42,080 bases of DNA from an uncultured Bacilli bacterium (GTDB taxonomy: Bacteria > Bacillota_I > Bacilli_A > RF39 > UBA660). The notes below the pieces were generated by a model. The model saw nothing but the letters and a program-made list of their open reading frames with translations, was not told where the DNA came from and did not search any database. Of the stretch, positions 15,347 to 23,622 are shown in pieces (position 1 is the first letter of the stretch; every line of letters starts with the position of its first letter). A program made the translations under genes and the position numbers. The DNA is taken from NCBI GenBank assembly GCA_910588195.1, contig CAJUPN010000011.1, positions 1 to 42,080 of the forward strand. Direction: 5' to 3'.

Positions 15347-15880
15347 ATGTTTTATATAAGTGATTCTCAAAAAAAAGTTTTAACTGTTTGGGCATTAATC
15401 GGGCTAATAATATTTTTACTTGTTGTCCTTATAGCAATTGTTTCACCAAAACAAAAAAATATTAAAGAAGAAGAAAAAATAACAGCAAACAATTCTAATT
15501 TAGTAATAAATAGAAGTCGCTATTACACTGTAAAAAATGCCATAACTAAATATTACTCTTATGTAAACATGGAAGACTATAATTCGGTTCTTAATATTCT
15601 TGATAAAAAATATAAAGAAGAAAATAATATTGAAATAAATAATATAAAAGATTTTTTAACAGATACAAAATTAGATATTTCTTATCAATCAAAAGTAATG
15701 TGTTTAAAAGATATGAAAGATGGAATATACACATTTGTTATTGAGGGAGAAGAAATAAGTGCCAATACAGGTGTTAGTATAAAAGAAAAATATTATGAAA
15801 TAACATTAGATGGAAATAAGACTATATTTTGGTTAAAACCTATTGATAAGGCTTTCTATAAAGAGGTGTGTAATGGGTAA
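15347..15880 (+). CDS. Membrane-anchored VirB8/TcpC-like protein (NTF2-like domain)
   Basis: The protein has 177 residues; ATG 15347 has AAGAGG 5-6 nt upstream, better than the in-frame ATG at 15323. One N-terminal transmembrane helix (about 13-34) is followed by an outside domain of about 130 residues with the helix-then-strands order of NTF2-like folds (TKYYSYVNMEDYNSVL..., ending TIFWLKPI). VirB8 and TcpC channel proteins have this layout, and the locus needs such a component. The homology is structural guesswork from pattern and context, not from strong motifs. Confidence 0.6.
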   Translation: MFYISDSQKKVLTVWALIGLIIFLLVVLIAIVSPKQKNIKEEEKITANNSNLVINRSRYYTVKNAITKYYSYVNMEDYNSVLNILDKKYKEENNIEINNIKDFLTDTKLDISYQSKVMCLKDMKDGIYTFVIEGEEISANTGVSIKEKYYEITLDGNKTIFWLKPIDKAFYKEVCNG

Positions 15881-16361
15881 GATTAAAGAATTTATAAGTG
15901 AGAATAAAATTTTATTAATAGTTGGTCTTGTTATTCTAATTGGTTGTTTTGTTGCTTACTATTTTATTAATAAAAATAACAATTTAGAGTATAATCCAAC
16001 ATTAGGTGAGGATGTTCCTTATATAAAAAAAGAATATAAGTCTAATGAATATATTAATATAGATGTTGAATTAATCGATCTTTTAAATGAGTATTATGCA
16101 TATTTTGTTAAAAAGAAAATAAATAGCCCAAAAGAAGCTTATAAAATGTTGACCGAGGAAAATAAAAAGAAATTTGGTAGTGCAGAAAAGTATGAAGAAT
16201 ATGTAAAAAAGACTTTAACTATTAAGGCCCCTACAAATAAAATAAAAGAATACCGTGAGGGTAATAAAAACAGTTATGATATAATTGATACAGAAGGCAA
16301 TAAATACACATTTGTTGAACATGCAATATGGGATATAGAAGTAATCGATAATGGTAAATAA
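15873..16361 (+). CDS. Second membrane-anchored VirB8-like/NTF2-like protein
   Basis: The protein has 162 residues and starts at ATG 15873 (AAGAGGTG upstream), overlapping the previous gene by 8 nt. A short basic N-terminus, one transmembrane helix (about 14-34) and an extracellular domain ending in WDIEVIDNGK. The helix LLNEYYAYFVKKKINSPKEA followed by strands resembles its neighbour, so the two may be paralogous or form a hetero-oligomeric VirB8-like ring. No catalytic motif is present. Confidence 0.55.
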   Translation: MGKIKEFISENKILLIVGLVILIGCFVAYYFINKNNNLEYNPTLGEDVPYIKKEYKSNEYINIDVELIDLLNEYYAYFVKKKINSPKEAYKMLTEENKKKFGSAEKYEEYVKKTLTIKAPTNKIKEYREGNKNSYDIIDTEGNKYTFVEHAIWDIEVIDNGK

Positions 16362-16382
16362 TTAAGGTAAAGGAGTGATAGT

Positions 16383-17669
16383 ATGGATCCCAATAAGATA
16401 GTAAATTCAGTTTCCTCATCTGCAGGAAAAAGTACTATGACTCCATCAAAAGTACCAGAAGCTTCTAGCTCATTAAGTGGTATTAATAATCCTTTAGAGA
16501 AAAAAGAAAAAGATATAGAATTACCTTCAAAGAAAATAGATGATTTTATTTCAAGTACAAATGATCAACAAAATAATTCTAAAGATTTTACTGACGATTC
16601 TGAATTAAAAACTGAGGAATCAGAATTAAAACCTGGGGATAAAGTTGATACAGGGAAACAAATTAATGAAAAAGGTGAAGTAGAAGATTCAAGTACTAAG
16701 AAGACTTTAAAAGCTGTAGGTAGAGGAGCAGCAGCCTATTTTTCTGGGGGCTCATCTATTGGTAAAGATAGTCAAATAGTAAAATCAGCTCCTGTTGATA
16801 AAACTATTGGTGTTGTATCGGATGCTTTAGAAAAAGTTCCCGGAGTTGAAAAAATAAGTAAAGAACTTGACGAAGCTGGCTTAGCTGATGGAGTAAATGA
16901 TGCTCTTGATGTCGTTGGAAATGTAAAAAATGGTGACATTGCTGGAGCGATAGAATCAGCAAAAAATTTAAAAAAAGATGAAAAGAAATTAAATAATACT
17001 ATCAAAAAAAAGATAATAATTCCGATAGTTGCTGGGATATTTGGCTCATTTTTTATAATGGCTGTCATAGTTTCAGCTATTTGTGGACCAGTAATTGGTG
17101 GTTTTTTAGATATTGTTGAAAGTGCTGATGAAGAAGCTGCCGAAATTGGAGAGGTTGACGAAACTTATAAATATGGACAAGATGATCAAGAACAGACAGG
17201 TATAATAATTGGTGGTGTTGTCGATTTTGAAAATTTAAGTGATAAGAGAAAAGCAATTATTCAAGCAGCAGCAGCTGCTGTGGCAGCAGAAGTTCCTTAT
17301 AGTTATGGTTCACATCCTTTTGGGTCCGGTTTAAGAGGAATTCCTTCAGCTGGACTTGACTGTGCAGGATTTGTCCAATGGGCTTTTTGGACAGGTTTAG
17401 GTGGAAACCCTGGATATTTAACAACCCAAGCTATTTCTGACAGAATGGGGAAGGATTTTATCGTAATTGATGAAAAAGATTTACTCCCTGGGGACATTGC
17501 TTTAAGACGTGAAGGTGGAAGTTATGGAGATAATTATAATCATACTGGAATTTATGCAGGAGATGGTTATTGGTTTCATGCTTCAAGTGGAAGAAAAACA
17601 CACAAGGTCGTAAAAAGTAAATATTCGGAGTTTAAAATATTTCTAAGGTATGTGGGAGTGGATAATTAA
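16383..17669 (+). CDS. Membrane-anchored NlpC/P60 endopeptidase
   Basis: The protein has 428 residues; ATG 16383 follows AAAGGAGTG. The first about 200 residues are hydrophilic, Ser/Lys/Asp-rich and have no signal peptide; a single membrane helix lies at about 207-240; the NlpC/P60 domain follows at about 300-425. Catalytic residues are visible: Cys327 in LDCAGFV, His387 in NHTGIYAG, and a third polar site near WFHASSG. The order predicts a long intracellular N-terminus and an external D-gamma-glutamyl/diamino-acid peptidase. With the 13003 product it would remodel peptidoglycan around the secretion channel, like CwlT in Gram-positive conjugative elements. Confidence 0.88.
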   Translation: MDPNKIVNSVSSSAGKSTMTPSKVPEASSSLSGINNPLEKKEKDIELPSKKIDDFISSTNDQQNNSKDFTDDSELKTEESELKPGDKVDTGKQINEKGEVEDSSTKKTLKAVGRGAAAYFSGGSSIGKDSQIVKSAPVDKTIGVVSDALEKVPGVEKISKELDEAGLADGVNDALDVVGNVKNGDIAGAIESAKNLKKDEKKLNNTIKKKIIIPIVAGIFGSFFIMAVIVSAICGPVIGGFLDIVESADEEAAEIGEVDETYKYGQDDQEQTGIIIGGVVDFENLSDKRKAIIQAAAAAVAAEVPYSYGSHPFGSGLRGIPSAGLDCAGFVQWAFWTGLGGNPGYLTTQAISDRMGKDFIVIDEKDLLPGDIALRREGGSYGDNYNHTGIYAGDGYWFHASSGRKTHKVVKSKYSEFKIFLRYVGVDN

Positions 17670-17670
17670 T

Positions 17671-18369
17671 ATGAAAAGAAAATTAATTTTTATAATAACG
17701 TTTATATTTACATTCTTATGCTTTCAAGGATTTGCAAATGCAACAAATTATTACAATGAAGTTATTGTTAAGACAACTTTTGAAGATAATATTGATTTAA
17801 ATGCCATTAATGAAATAGAAATTCATCTTGAAGATGCAACAGAATTTTCTAAAGATTATTTACTCGAAAAAGCTAAGAATTTTGAGCTAGCTATAAATGA
17901 CGTTCCAGTAGGACCATATAAATTTATGTATGGGGTTGTAATTGGCGATAATATAGGTTATTATAGTGTACTAGCAAGTGTAAATATTGATGAAAATAAT
18001 AGCTCTGTACAAGTTTTAGTTAATGTAACAGAGTCAAATAAAAATAATAATAATACGTCTTTAACACAAGAAGAAATTGACCGAATAACTAGTGGTAATT
18101 CTGTAAGTACAACGACAAAAGTAGTTGATTCTGGTGATAATTCAGGATTAATAATTGAAGATGAGAATAAAGAAGAAAAAGAAGAAGAGACTACTACAAT
18201 ACCAAAAGACATTGAGGAAGCAAGAAAAAAAGAACAACAAGAAGAAAAAAGAAAACAAAATCGAGCAAAAAATAATTTAATAGGTAAAATAATGTTTTTT
18301 ACAATTGGCATTGCACTACTTATTGTGATTATTTATGCAACAATAAAAATTAGTAATGCTAACAAATAA
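17671..18369 (+). CDS. Exported protein with C-terminal membrane anchor, unknown, T4SS locus
   Basis: The protein has 232 residues; ATG 17671 lies 1 nt after the NlpC gene, with GTGGGAGTGG upstream. It has a clear signal peptide (MKRKL, hydrophobic core, ANA cleavage site near residue 25), an external beta-rich domain (about 26-130), a low-complexity Glu/Lys/Thr segment (about 150-205) and a final transmembrane helix (about 208-228). I do not recognise the family. The type I topology and position before virD4 suggest a structural part of the secretion apparatus. Confidence 0.7.
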   Translation: MKRKLIFIITFIFTFLCFQGFANATNYYNEVIVKTTFEDNIDLNAINEIEIHLEDATEFSKDYLLEKAKNFELAINDVPVGPYKFMYGVVIGDNIGYYSVLASVNIDENNSSVQVLVNVTESNKNNNNTSLTQEEIDRITSGNSVSTTTKVVDSGDNSGLIIEDENKEEKEEETTTIPKDIEEARKKEQQEEKRKQNRAKNNLIGKIMFFTIGIALLIVIIYATIKISNANK

Positions 18370-18372
18370 GTA

Positions 18373-18401
18373 TAGAAAATTTTTTCTATTTAGGTTATAA
18401 T
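18373..18401 (+). promoter_or_regulatory. Candidate secondary promoter before virD4
   Basis: TAGAAA (18373-18378), 17-nt spacer, TATAAT (18396-18401), 26 bp before the ATG. The -35 is weak and overlaps a short inverted repeat (18373-18388). Confidence 0.4.
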
Positions 18402-18426
18402 ATAAAATGAAGAAGGAAGGGCTACT

Positions 18427-21400
18427 ATGAAATTAAAAGTATCAGCTAAAGACTTGACTATTTTTGGCATTTTTTGTGTTTTTTTACTTTATTTTAGTGC
18501 AATAGCAGTCCTAAATGTATTTTCGTTAATGAATGATGGTAATTTCTATGGATTAGCACCATTTGAAGCTTTTACAGGTAAATATATTGTTTCAACTTTA
18601 CTTGTGTTTTTTGCTGTTCTTATAGCTATTTTCTTTAGTGTTTCATCATCTATATTCGAAAGAAAAAGTGGTATAGGTTTTGAAATAGGGACAAAAGAAG
18701 AAAAAGGCTATTCAAGATGGCTAAAAGAAAAAGAAATGAAAAAAGCCCCAAAAGTATATCGAGTTGGTGTTAAAGATGAAACAGCAACTGCTGGTGGAAT
18801 CGTATTAATCAATGATGGTAAAAATATGTGGGTAGATGACAGTGAATTCCATACTCTTGTTATCGGAGTTACTGGGTCAGGTAAAACAAGTGCCGTAGTA
18901 GACCCACTTACTTACAGCCTAGTAAAACATGGTGAAAGTATGGTATTTACTGATCCTAAGGGAGAAATTTATAAAGATCATGCTGAGCTTTTAAAAGCAA
19001 GAGGTTATAAAATAATTGTTTTAAACTTCCGTGACCCTCAAATGGGAAATGCATGGAATCCCTTAACATTACCATATAGGTTATATAAAGAAGGAAATGT
19101 TGATAAAGCAATCGAATTAGTTGATGACGTTGCCAACAATATTGTAAAAGATAAACAAGCTCAAGATCCATTTTGGCAAAACTCTTCATCTGACTACTTT
19201 GCAGGTTGTACTTTAGGATTACTTGAGGATGCAAAAGAAGAAGAAGTTCACTTAAACTCAATTGGATATATGACTACTGTAGGTGAAGATAAGTTTGGAG
19301 CAGGATCGAACTATATACAAGAGTACTTTAAAATGAAAGGTGAACAATCCAGTGCTTATACATTTGCAAGTAACACAATTAATTCACCAGCAGAAACAAA
19401 AGGTGGAATCCTTTCAACTTTCCGTCAAAAAATTCGTCTTTTTTCATCTCGTGAAAACTTATCTGAAATGCTTTCATACTCAGACTTTAATATGCGAGAT
19501 ATTGGAAAAGAAAAAACAGCAGTATTTATGATTATTCATGATGAAAAAACAACATATCATGCTCTAGCAACAATCTTTATTAAACAATGTTATGAAACAC
19601 TTATTTCAGTAGCACAAGAAAATGGTGGAAAACTTCCTGTAAGAACTAACTTTATTCTAGATGAGTTTGCTAATATGCCAGCTTTAAAAGACGTAACAAC
19701 AATGGTTACAGCAGCTCGTTCAAGATTAATAAGATTCACATTTATTATTCAAAATTTTGCCCAATTAAATGATGTTTATGGTAAGGATGATGCAGAAACA
19801 ATACGCTCGAACTGTGGAAATCTAATATACATCTTAACAACAGAACTTGCTGCTTTGGAAGAAATCTCTAAATTATGTGGTGAAGTAAAAAGTAAAAAAG
19901 ATGATAAAACAGAATCTCATCCTTTAGTAACAATTTCTGATTTACAAAAGATGAAGATGAATGAGGTAATAATTTTAAGAAATAGACAACACCCATTTAA
20001 AACCCAATTAGTTCAAGCTTATACAGTTGATTGGGGTTCTTCACAATATGGAAAAGCAGAACTTTATAGACGTGAAAAAAAGGAAATAAAACTATTTGAT
20101 ATTATTGAGTTTGTTAAAGTTCGTAAGCGTAGTAAAATGGGAATTGATGAAAAAAATGGACTTCCAGGTGGTGGCTTCGGTAGTGCTGCTGGTGGTGGAG
20201 CACCAAGTTTTGCCTCACTTGCTAGTGGTGGCTTCGGTGGAATGGGAACACCTCCAAAAATTCCAACATTTGAAGAATTTATGGCAGCTCGTAATGCTCA
20301 GAAAAATGCAGCTAATAATAACGCTGCTAATAATCTAGGTGCACCTTCTGGAATTTCTAATATGGGACAATCTGCTTCTTCAATTATTCCTCCTAAAAAA
20401 CCACAAATGCCATCATTTGATGTTGATGATTTAGTAAAAAGAATAGATGCTAAAATTGCTGAACTAGAAGCACAAGAAAAAGCCGAAGAAGAAGCGAAAA
20501 AGAACGGTGGAGTAATTCCAAATAAAGAGATTCAACCATCTCCAATTACTAATAATGGTAATGGCGTAACTCAACCTCAAGTAAATAATTCAGCAAATAT
20601 GGAAGTAAGAGAAATTCCTAAGACTCAAACAATACCTTCTCCAGAAGATATTTTAAAAGGGAACTTAACGAATCAAGCATCTGTATCAGTTCCTTCTGAA
20701 CCAGTAGTTAATATGGTTGAGCCAACTTCTATTCAAGAAGTAAAAGCGGAGCCAGTTAGTAATTTAGGATTTAATCCATTTAATAGTGATGAACAAGTAA
20801 AAGAAAACAAGTTTATTGACAAAGATATAATTGAGACTGTTGAAGAACAGGTACCAACAACGCCAGTTAAGGCACCATCTATTCCTGAAGTTAAAACAGA
20901 ACCAATTAGCAGTTCTTCAGGAACAGTTCAAAGTTTTGAAGAATTAATACGTAAGAATGAACCAATTATGCCTGAGGCGAAGCCTAGTATTATGATTGAA
21001 AATCAAATTGATGCAACTAGAGCACCAGTATTACCTACTGAACCTGTTATTGCACCTCCTTTACAAGGTATAACTGATCCATTAAATACTAATAATCAAG
21101 AAACAGGTAATTTAACCCCTCAAATTAACAGTGTTCCTGAAATACCGGTTCCAAGTTCTGATATTCCAAAACCAACTGTTAATATTGAAGAAAATAAATC
21201 ACTTGAGACACCAGCTATAGTTCCAACTATAGAACCAGTTGAATTAACTCCAACTAATAATGTTTCAAGTCAGGGAATTAATGTACAAGTGCCCGTTTCA
21301 GAACCAGTTAAGCAAAATATAGAACAAGTAGTGCCTTCTGAGCCAGTAGCTCCAGTAGAAGCTAAACCAAATGATTTAAATACTCCAGTTAATAGTTCAG

Positions 21401-21483
21401 AGCAATCACCTGTTCCTAAGGAAAACCTTACACAACCTGTTAGTGATGATGCTTTCTTTGATGATTTTTTTGAAAACGATTAG
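18427..21483 (+). CDS. virD4: VirD4/TraG-like coupling ATPase with long Pro/Asn-rich tail
   Basis: The protein has 1018 residues; ATG 18427 follows AAGGAAGGG. Two N-terminal membrane helices (about 12-35 and 55-75) precede the motor domain. Walker A is GVTGSGKTS (147-155), Walker B FILDEFANMP (about 407-416), and the intervening FTDPKGE and NAWNPL are typical of TraG/VirD4. Coupling proteins select substrates (DNA-relaxase complexes or effectors) for the channel. After about residue 570 the protein is a 450-residue low-complexity tail rich in Pro, Asn, Glu and Val with repeated EPV/IPE phrases, much longer than usual; it may bind substrates. Last gene of the locus. Confidence 0.93.
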   Translation: MKLKVSAKDLTIFGIFCVFLLYFSAIAVLNVFSLMNDGNFYGLAPFEAFTGKYIVSTLLVFFAVLIAIFFSVSSSIFERKSGIGFEIGTKEEKGYSRWLKEKEMKKAPKVYRVGVKDETATAGGIVLINDGKNMWVDDSEFHTLVIGVTGSGKTSAVVDPLTYSLVKHGESMVFTDPKGEIYKDHAELLKARGYKIIVLNFRDPQMGNAWNPLTLPYRLYKEGNVDKAIELVDDVANNIVKDKQAQDPFWQNSSSDYFAGCTLGLLEDAKEEEVHLNSIGYMTTVGEDKFGAGSNYIQEYFKMKGEQSSAYTFASNTINSPAETKGGILSTFRQKIRLFSSRENLSEMLSYSDFNMRDIGKEKTAVFMIIHDEKTTYHALATIFIKQCYETLISVAQENGGKLPVRTNFILDEFANMPALKDVTTMVTAARSRLIRFTFIIQNFAQLNDVYGKDDAETIRSNCGNLIYILTTELAALEEISKLCGEVKSKKDDKTESHPLVTISDLQKMKMNEVIILRNRQHPFKTQLVQAYTVDWGSSQYGKAELYRREKKEIKLFDIIEFVKVRKRSKMGIDEKNGLPGGGFGSAAGGGAPSFASLASGGFGGMGTPPKIPTFEEFMAARNAQKNAANNNAANNLGAPSGISNMGQSASSIIPPKKPQMPSFDVDDLVKRIDAKIAELEAQEKAEEEAKKNGGVIPNKEIQPSPITNNGNGVTQPQVNNSANMEVREIPKTQTIPSPEDILKGNLTNQASVSVPSEPVVNMVEPTSIQEVKAEPVSNLGFNPFNSDEQVKENKFIDKDIIETVEEQVPTTPVKAPSIPEVKTEPISSSSGTVQSFEELIRKNEPIMPEAKPSIMIENQIDATRAPVLPTEPVIAPPLQGITDPLNTNNQETGNLTPQINSVPEIPVPSSDIPKPTVNIEENKSLETPAIVPTIEPVELTPTNNVSSQGINVQVPVSEPVKQNIEQVVPSEPVAPVEAKPNDLNTPVNSSEQSPVPKENLTQPVSDDAFFDDFFEND

Positions 21484-21507
21484 AACACTTTATGGTGTTC
21501 TTTTTTT
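21482..21507 (+). terminator. Rho-independent terminator closing the T4SS locus
   Basis: AGAACAC (21482-21488) pairs with GTGTTCT (21495-21501), 6-nt loop, seven-plus T's after it. Confidence 0.85.
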
Positions 21508-21556
21508 ATGTTCCTAAATCAGTATCAATTCAAGAAATTCTCGCATATATTACAAT

Positions 21557-21769
21557 ATGAAAAGAATAAGAAAAGAAGATTATAAAGGTGATGGGGTTTA
21601 TATTGATTTAGATATTGAATATATACCTTATCAAAAATTAATTTATGATACAGAAAAATATTTAAATAGACATACTAAATACTATTTTCATTGTCGACAC
21701 GGGGTTAAGAGTAAAGAAGTTGTAATGAGTTTGACTGAAAAAGGCTATAATGTAACACAAATTATTTAA
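21557..21769 (+). CDS. Mini rhodanese-like domain protein
   Basis: The protein has 70 residues. The C-terminal half YYFHCRHGVKSKEVVMSLTEKGY follows the rhodanese active-site loop pattern (hhhhCxxGxRS followed by an A/V-x-x-L-x-x-x-G-Y helix), with Cys about residue 46 as the candidate sulphur carrier. It is shorter than a normal single-domain rhodanese (about 100 residues), so substrate use is uncertain. A TACAAT (21551-21556) abuts the ATG and no Shine-Dalgarno is seen; if that is the real -10 box the mRNA would begin inside the ORF. Confidence 0.6.
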   Translation: MKRIRKEDYKGDGVYIDLDIEYIPYQKLIYDTEKYLNRHTKYYFHCRHGVKSKEVVMSLTEKGYNVTQII

Positions 21770-21773
21770 ACTC

Positions 21774-21802
21774 TTTAAAAAGATTTAAAAGTATTATATA
21801 AT
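21774..21802 (+). promoter_or_regulatory. Candidate promoter of the VTT/rmuC pair
   Basis: TTTAAA (21774-21779), 17-nt spacer and TATAAT (21797-21802), 18 bp before the ATG at 21821. Confidence 0.5.
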
Positions 21803-21820
21803 GTAATAAGTGATCAAGAT

Positions 21821-22438
21821 ATGAAATTATTAATAATTGAAAGTTTAGTAGAAATACTTGAGAATTTAGATACATATTCTGAAATGTTATTAAATAATTT
21901 AGGTATATGGGGAGCTGTTCTTAGTTGTTTTCTTATAACAATTGAGTCAATACTTCCTATTTTGCCGTTGTGTGTTTTTGTGACATTTAACTTTATTACT
22001 TTTGGTAATTTCTTCGGATTTATTATTAGTTGGGCATTTACAATTCTAGGTTGTATGTTTTCATTTATGTTATTTAGAACAAAAATAAAGGGCTTTGTTG
22101 AGAGAAAAATCCTTAACAAAAAAACAGGAAAAGAAGTTGCTAAAATAATGAATTTCATTGATAGAATTTCATTATCTGGATTAGCAATCCTCGTTGCAAT
22201 TCCTTTTACACCAGCTTTTGCTGTTAACATAGCAGCAGGTTTATCAAATATTTCTAAAAAGAAATTTTTAACAGGGTTAGTGATTGGAAAAACGTTTATG
22301 GTTTACTTTTGGGGATATATTGGAACAACTCTATTAGAAAGTCTTACACATCCCATATATCTTGCAAAAATTTTAATAATGATTTTACTAGCTTATGTAA
22401 TAAGTAAAATAGTTAATAAACACTTTAACTTAGATTAG
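21821..22438 (+). CDS. VTT-domain (TVP38/TMEM64/DedA-like) membrane protein
   Basis: The protein has 205 residues and four or five hydrophobic segments. Family features are the LPILPLCVFVTFNFITFGNFFGF region, a re-entrant-type AIPFTPAFAVNIAAGLS segment (about 127-143, with the F/I-P-x-x-P-x-x-x-x-N-h-x-A-G pattern of VTT proteins), and KFLTGLVIGKT after it. VTT/DedA proteins act in lipid scrambling or undecaprenyl-phosphate recycling at the membrane. The substrate is not predictable. Followed 8 bp later by rmuC, probably co-transcribed. Confidence 0.85.
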   Translation: MKLLIIESLVEILENLDTYSEMLLNNLGIWGAVLSCFLITIESILPILPLCVFVTFNFITFGNFFGFIISWAFTILGCMFSFMLFRTKIKGFVERKILNKKTGKEVAKIMNFIDRISLSGLAILVAIPFTPAFAVNIAAGLSNISKKKFLTGLVIGKTFMVYFWGYIGTTLLESLTHPIYLAKILIMILLAYVISKIVNKHFNLD

Positions 22439-22446
22439 GAGAATTT

Positions 22447-23526
22447 ATGGAATTACAAATATTGATCGTTATATTGCTAGTTATACTTATTATTTTGGCA
22501 ATAATAAATCTGTTAAAAAAACATGTTCAAGATAACACTGAAATAATTAAAGAACTAGGTGAATTAAAAAATACTACAACAAAAGACTTAGCAGAGTTTA
22601 AATATGATTTATCAAAAGAAATGTTAAAAGACTTTACTAATTTAAACGAAAAGATTGAAATTCGTTTAAATCAAATCAACGATAGGGTAAATGAGCGTCT
22701 TGAACAAAATTTTGAAAAAACAAATAAGACATTTAATTCAGTTTTAGAAAGACTAACTAAAATTGATGAAGCTCAAAAAAATATTGACGATTTATCAAAA
22801 GACATCATTAGTCTCCAAAGTGTTTTAACTGATAAAAAAACAAGAGGAACATTTGGTGAAGTTAATTTAAATTATATTTTAACAAGTATTTTTGGAGAAA
22901 AAAGAGTGGTCTATGATATTCAACACAAATTACCAAATGATTGTATAAGTGATGCTTGTATTTTTGCTCCAGAGCCCTTAGGAACTATTTGTATAGATTC
23001 TAAATTTCCCTTGGAAAATTATGAAAGAATGACTAATAAAAGTCTTGATAAAAATTTGCGTGAACAAGCTTTTAAGCTATTTAAAAGTGATGTTAAAAAA
23101 CATATTGATGCCATTGCTTCAAAGTATATAATTGATGGGATAACATCAGATGAGGCTATCATGTTTTTACCAGCTGAAGCCGTTTTTGCAGAACTAAATG
23201 CTTATCATCCAGAACTTTTAAAATATGCTTATGAAAGAAAAGTTTGGATTTGTGGACCAACAACACTTATGTCAACACTTTCAACAATTAGTATGATCTT
23301 AAAAAACATTGAAAGAGATAAATATACTAAAGTAATTCATGAAGAATTAAATAAACTTGGTGTTGAATTTAAAAGATATAAAGAAAGATGGGATAAACTA
23401 TCTAAGAGTATTGATTCTGTCTCATCAGAAGTAAAAGATATACACACTACAACTGATAAAATTTCTAAAAAGTTTGAATCTATTAATTCGGTTAATATAG
23501 ATGCATTACAAGATAAAGGGGAATAA
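22447..23526 (+). CDS. rmuC: DNA recombination protein RmuC
   Basis: The protein has 359 residues; ATG 22447 follows AGGAGA overlapping the previous gene's stop codon. One N-terminal membrane helix (about 4-23), a coiled coil (about 25-125) and the RmuC nuclease-like core (about 130-320) with KKTRGTFGEVNL, ICIDSKFPLENYERM and EAIMFLPAEAVFAEL, all typical. RmuC is thought to limit inversions and other rearrangements at repeats. The predicted fold is PD-(D/E)xK-like. Ended by the terminator at 23517. Confidence 0.93.
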   Translation: MELQILIVILLVILIILAIINLLKKHVQDNTEIIKELGELKNTTTKDLAEFKYDLSKEMLKDFTNLNEKIEIRLNQINDRVNERLEQNFEKTNKTFNSVLERLTKIDEAQKNIDDLSKDIISLQSVLTDKKTRGTFGEVNLNYILTSIFGEKRVVYDIQHKLPNDCISDACIFAPEPLGTICIDSKFPLENYERMTNKSLDKNLREQAFKLFKSDVKKHIDAIASKYIIDGITSDEAIMFLPAEAVFAELNAYHPELLKYAYERKVWICGPTTLMSTLSTISMILKNIERDKYTKVIHEELNKLGVEFKRYKERWDKLSKSIDSVSSEVKDIHTTTDKISKKFESINSVNIDALQDKGE

Positions 23527-23539
23527 TTCCTCTTTTTTT
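23517..23539 (+). terminator. Rho-independent terminator after rmuC
   Basis: A 7-bp stem with one G-T pair (23517-23523 with 27-33), 3-nt loop, then T's to 23539. Confidence 0.7.
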
Positions 23540-23572
23540 ACTGTAATATAGCCTTTATATGAAGTAAAAGAA

Positions 23573-23601
23573 TTGACTAGTTAATGTAAATGAATTAAAA
23601 T
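23573..23601 (+). promoter_or_regulatory. Promoter of the 23623 gene
   Basis: TTGACT (23573-23578), 17-nt spacer and TAAAAT (23596-23601), with AAGGAGAG and the ATG following. Confidence 0.7.
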
Positions 23602-23622
23602 ATTTGTAAGGAGAGATTACCT

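Noticed and set aside
18373..18388. Short palindrome TAGAAAATTTTTTCTA as a terminator
   Set aside because: The stem is only A/T with a 2-nt loop and overlaps a likely -35 region; too weak to call.
7932..21483. Complete integrative conjugative element
   Set aside because: No integrase, relaxase, att-site repeat or tRNA junction could be found in the window; only the channel and coupling genes are supported.
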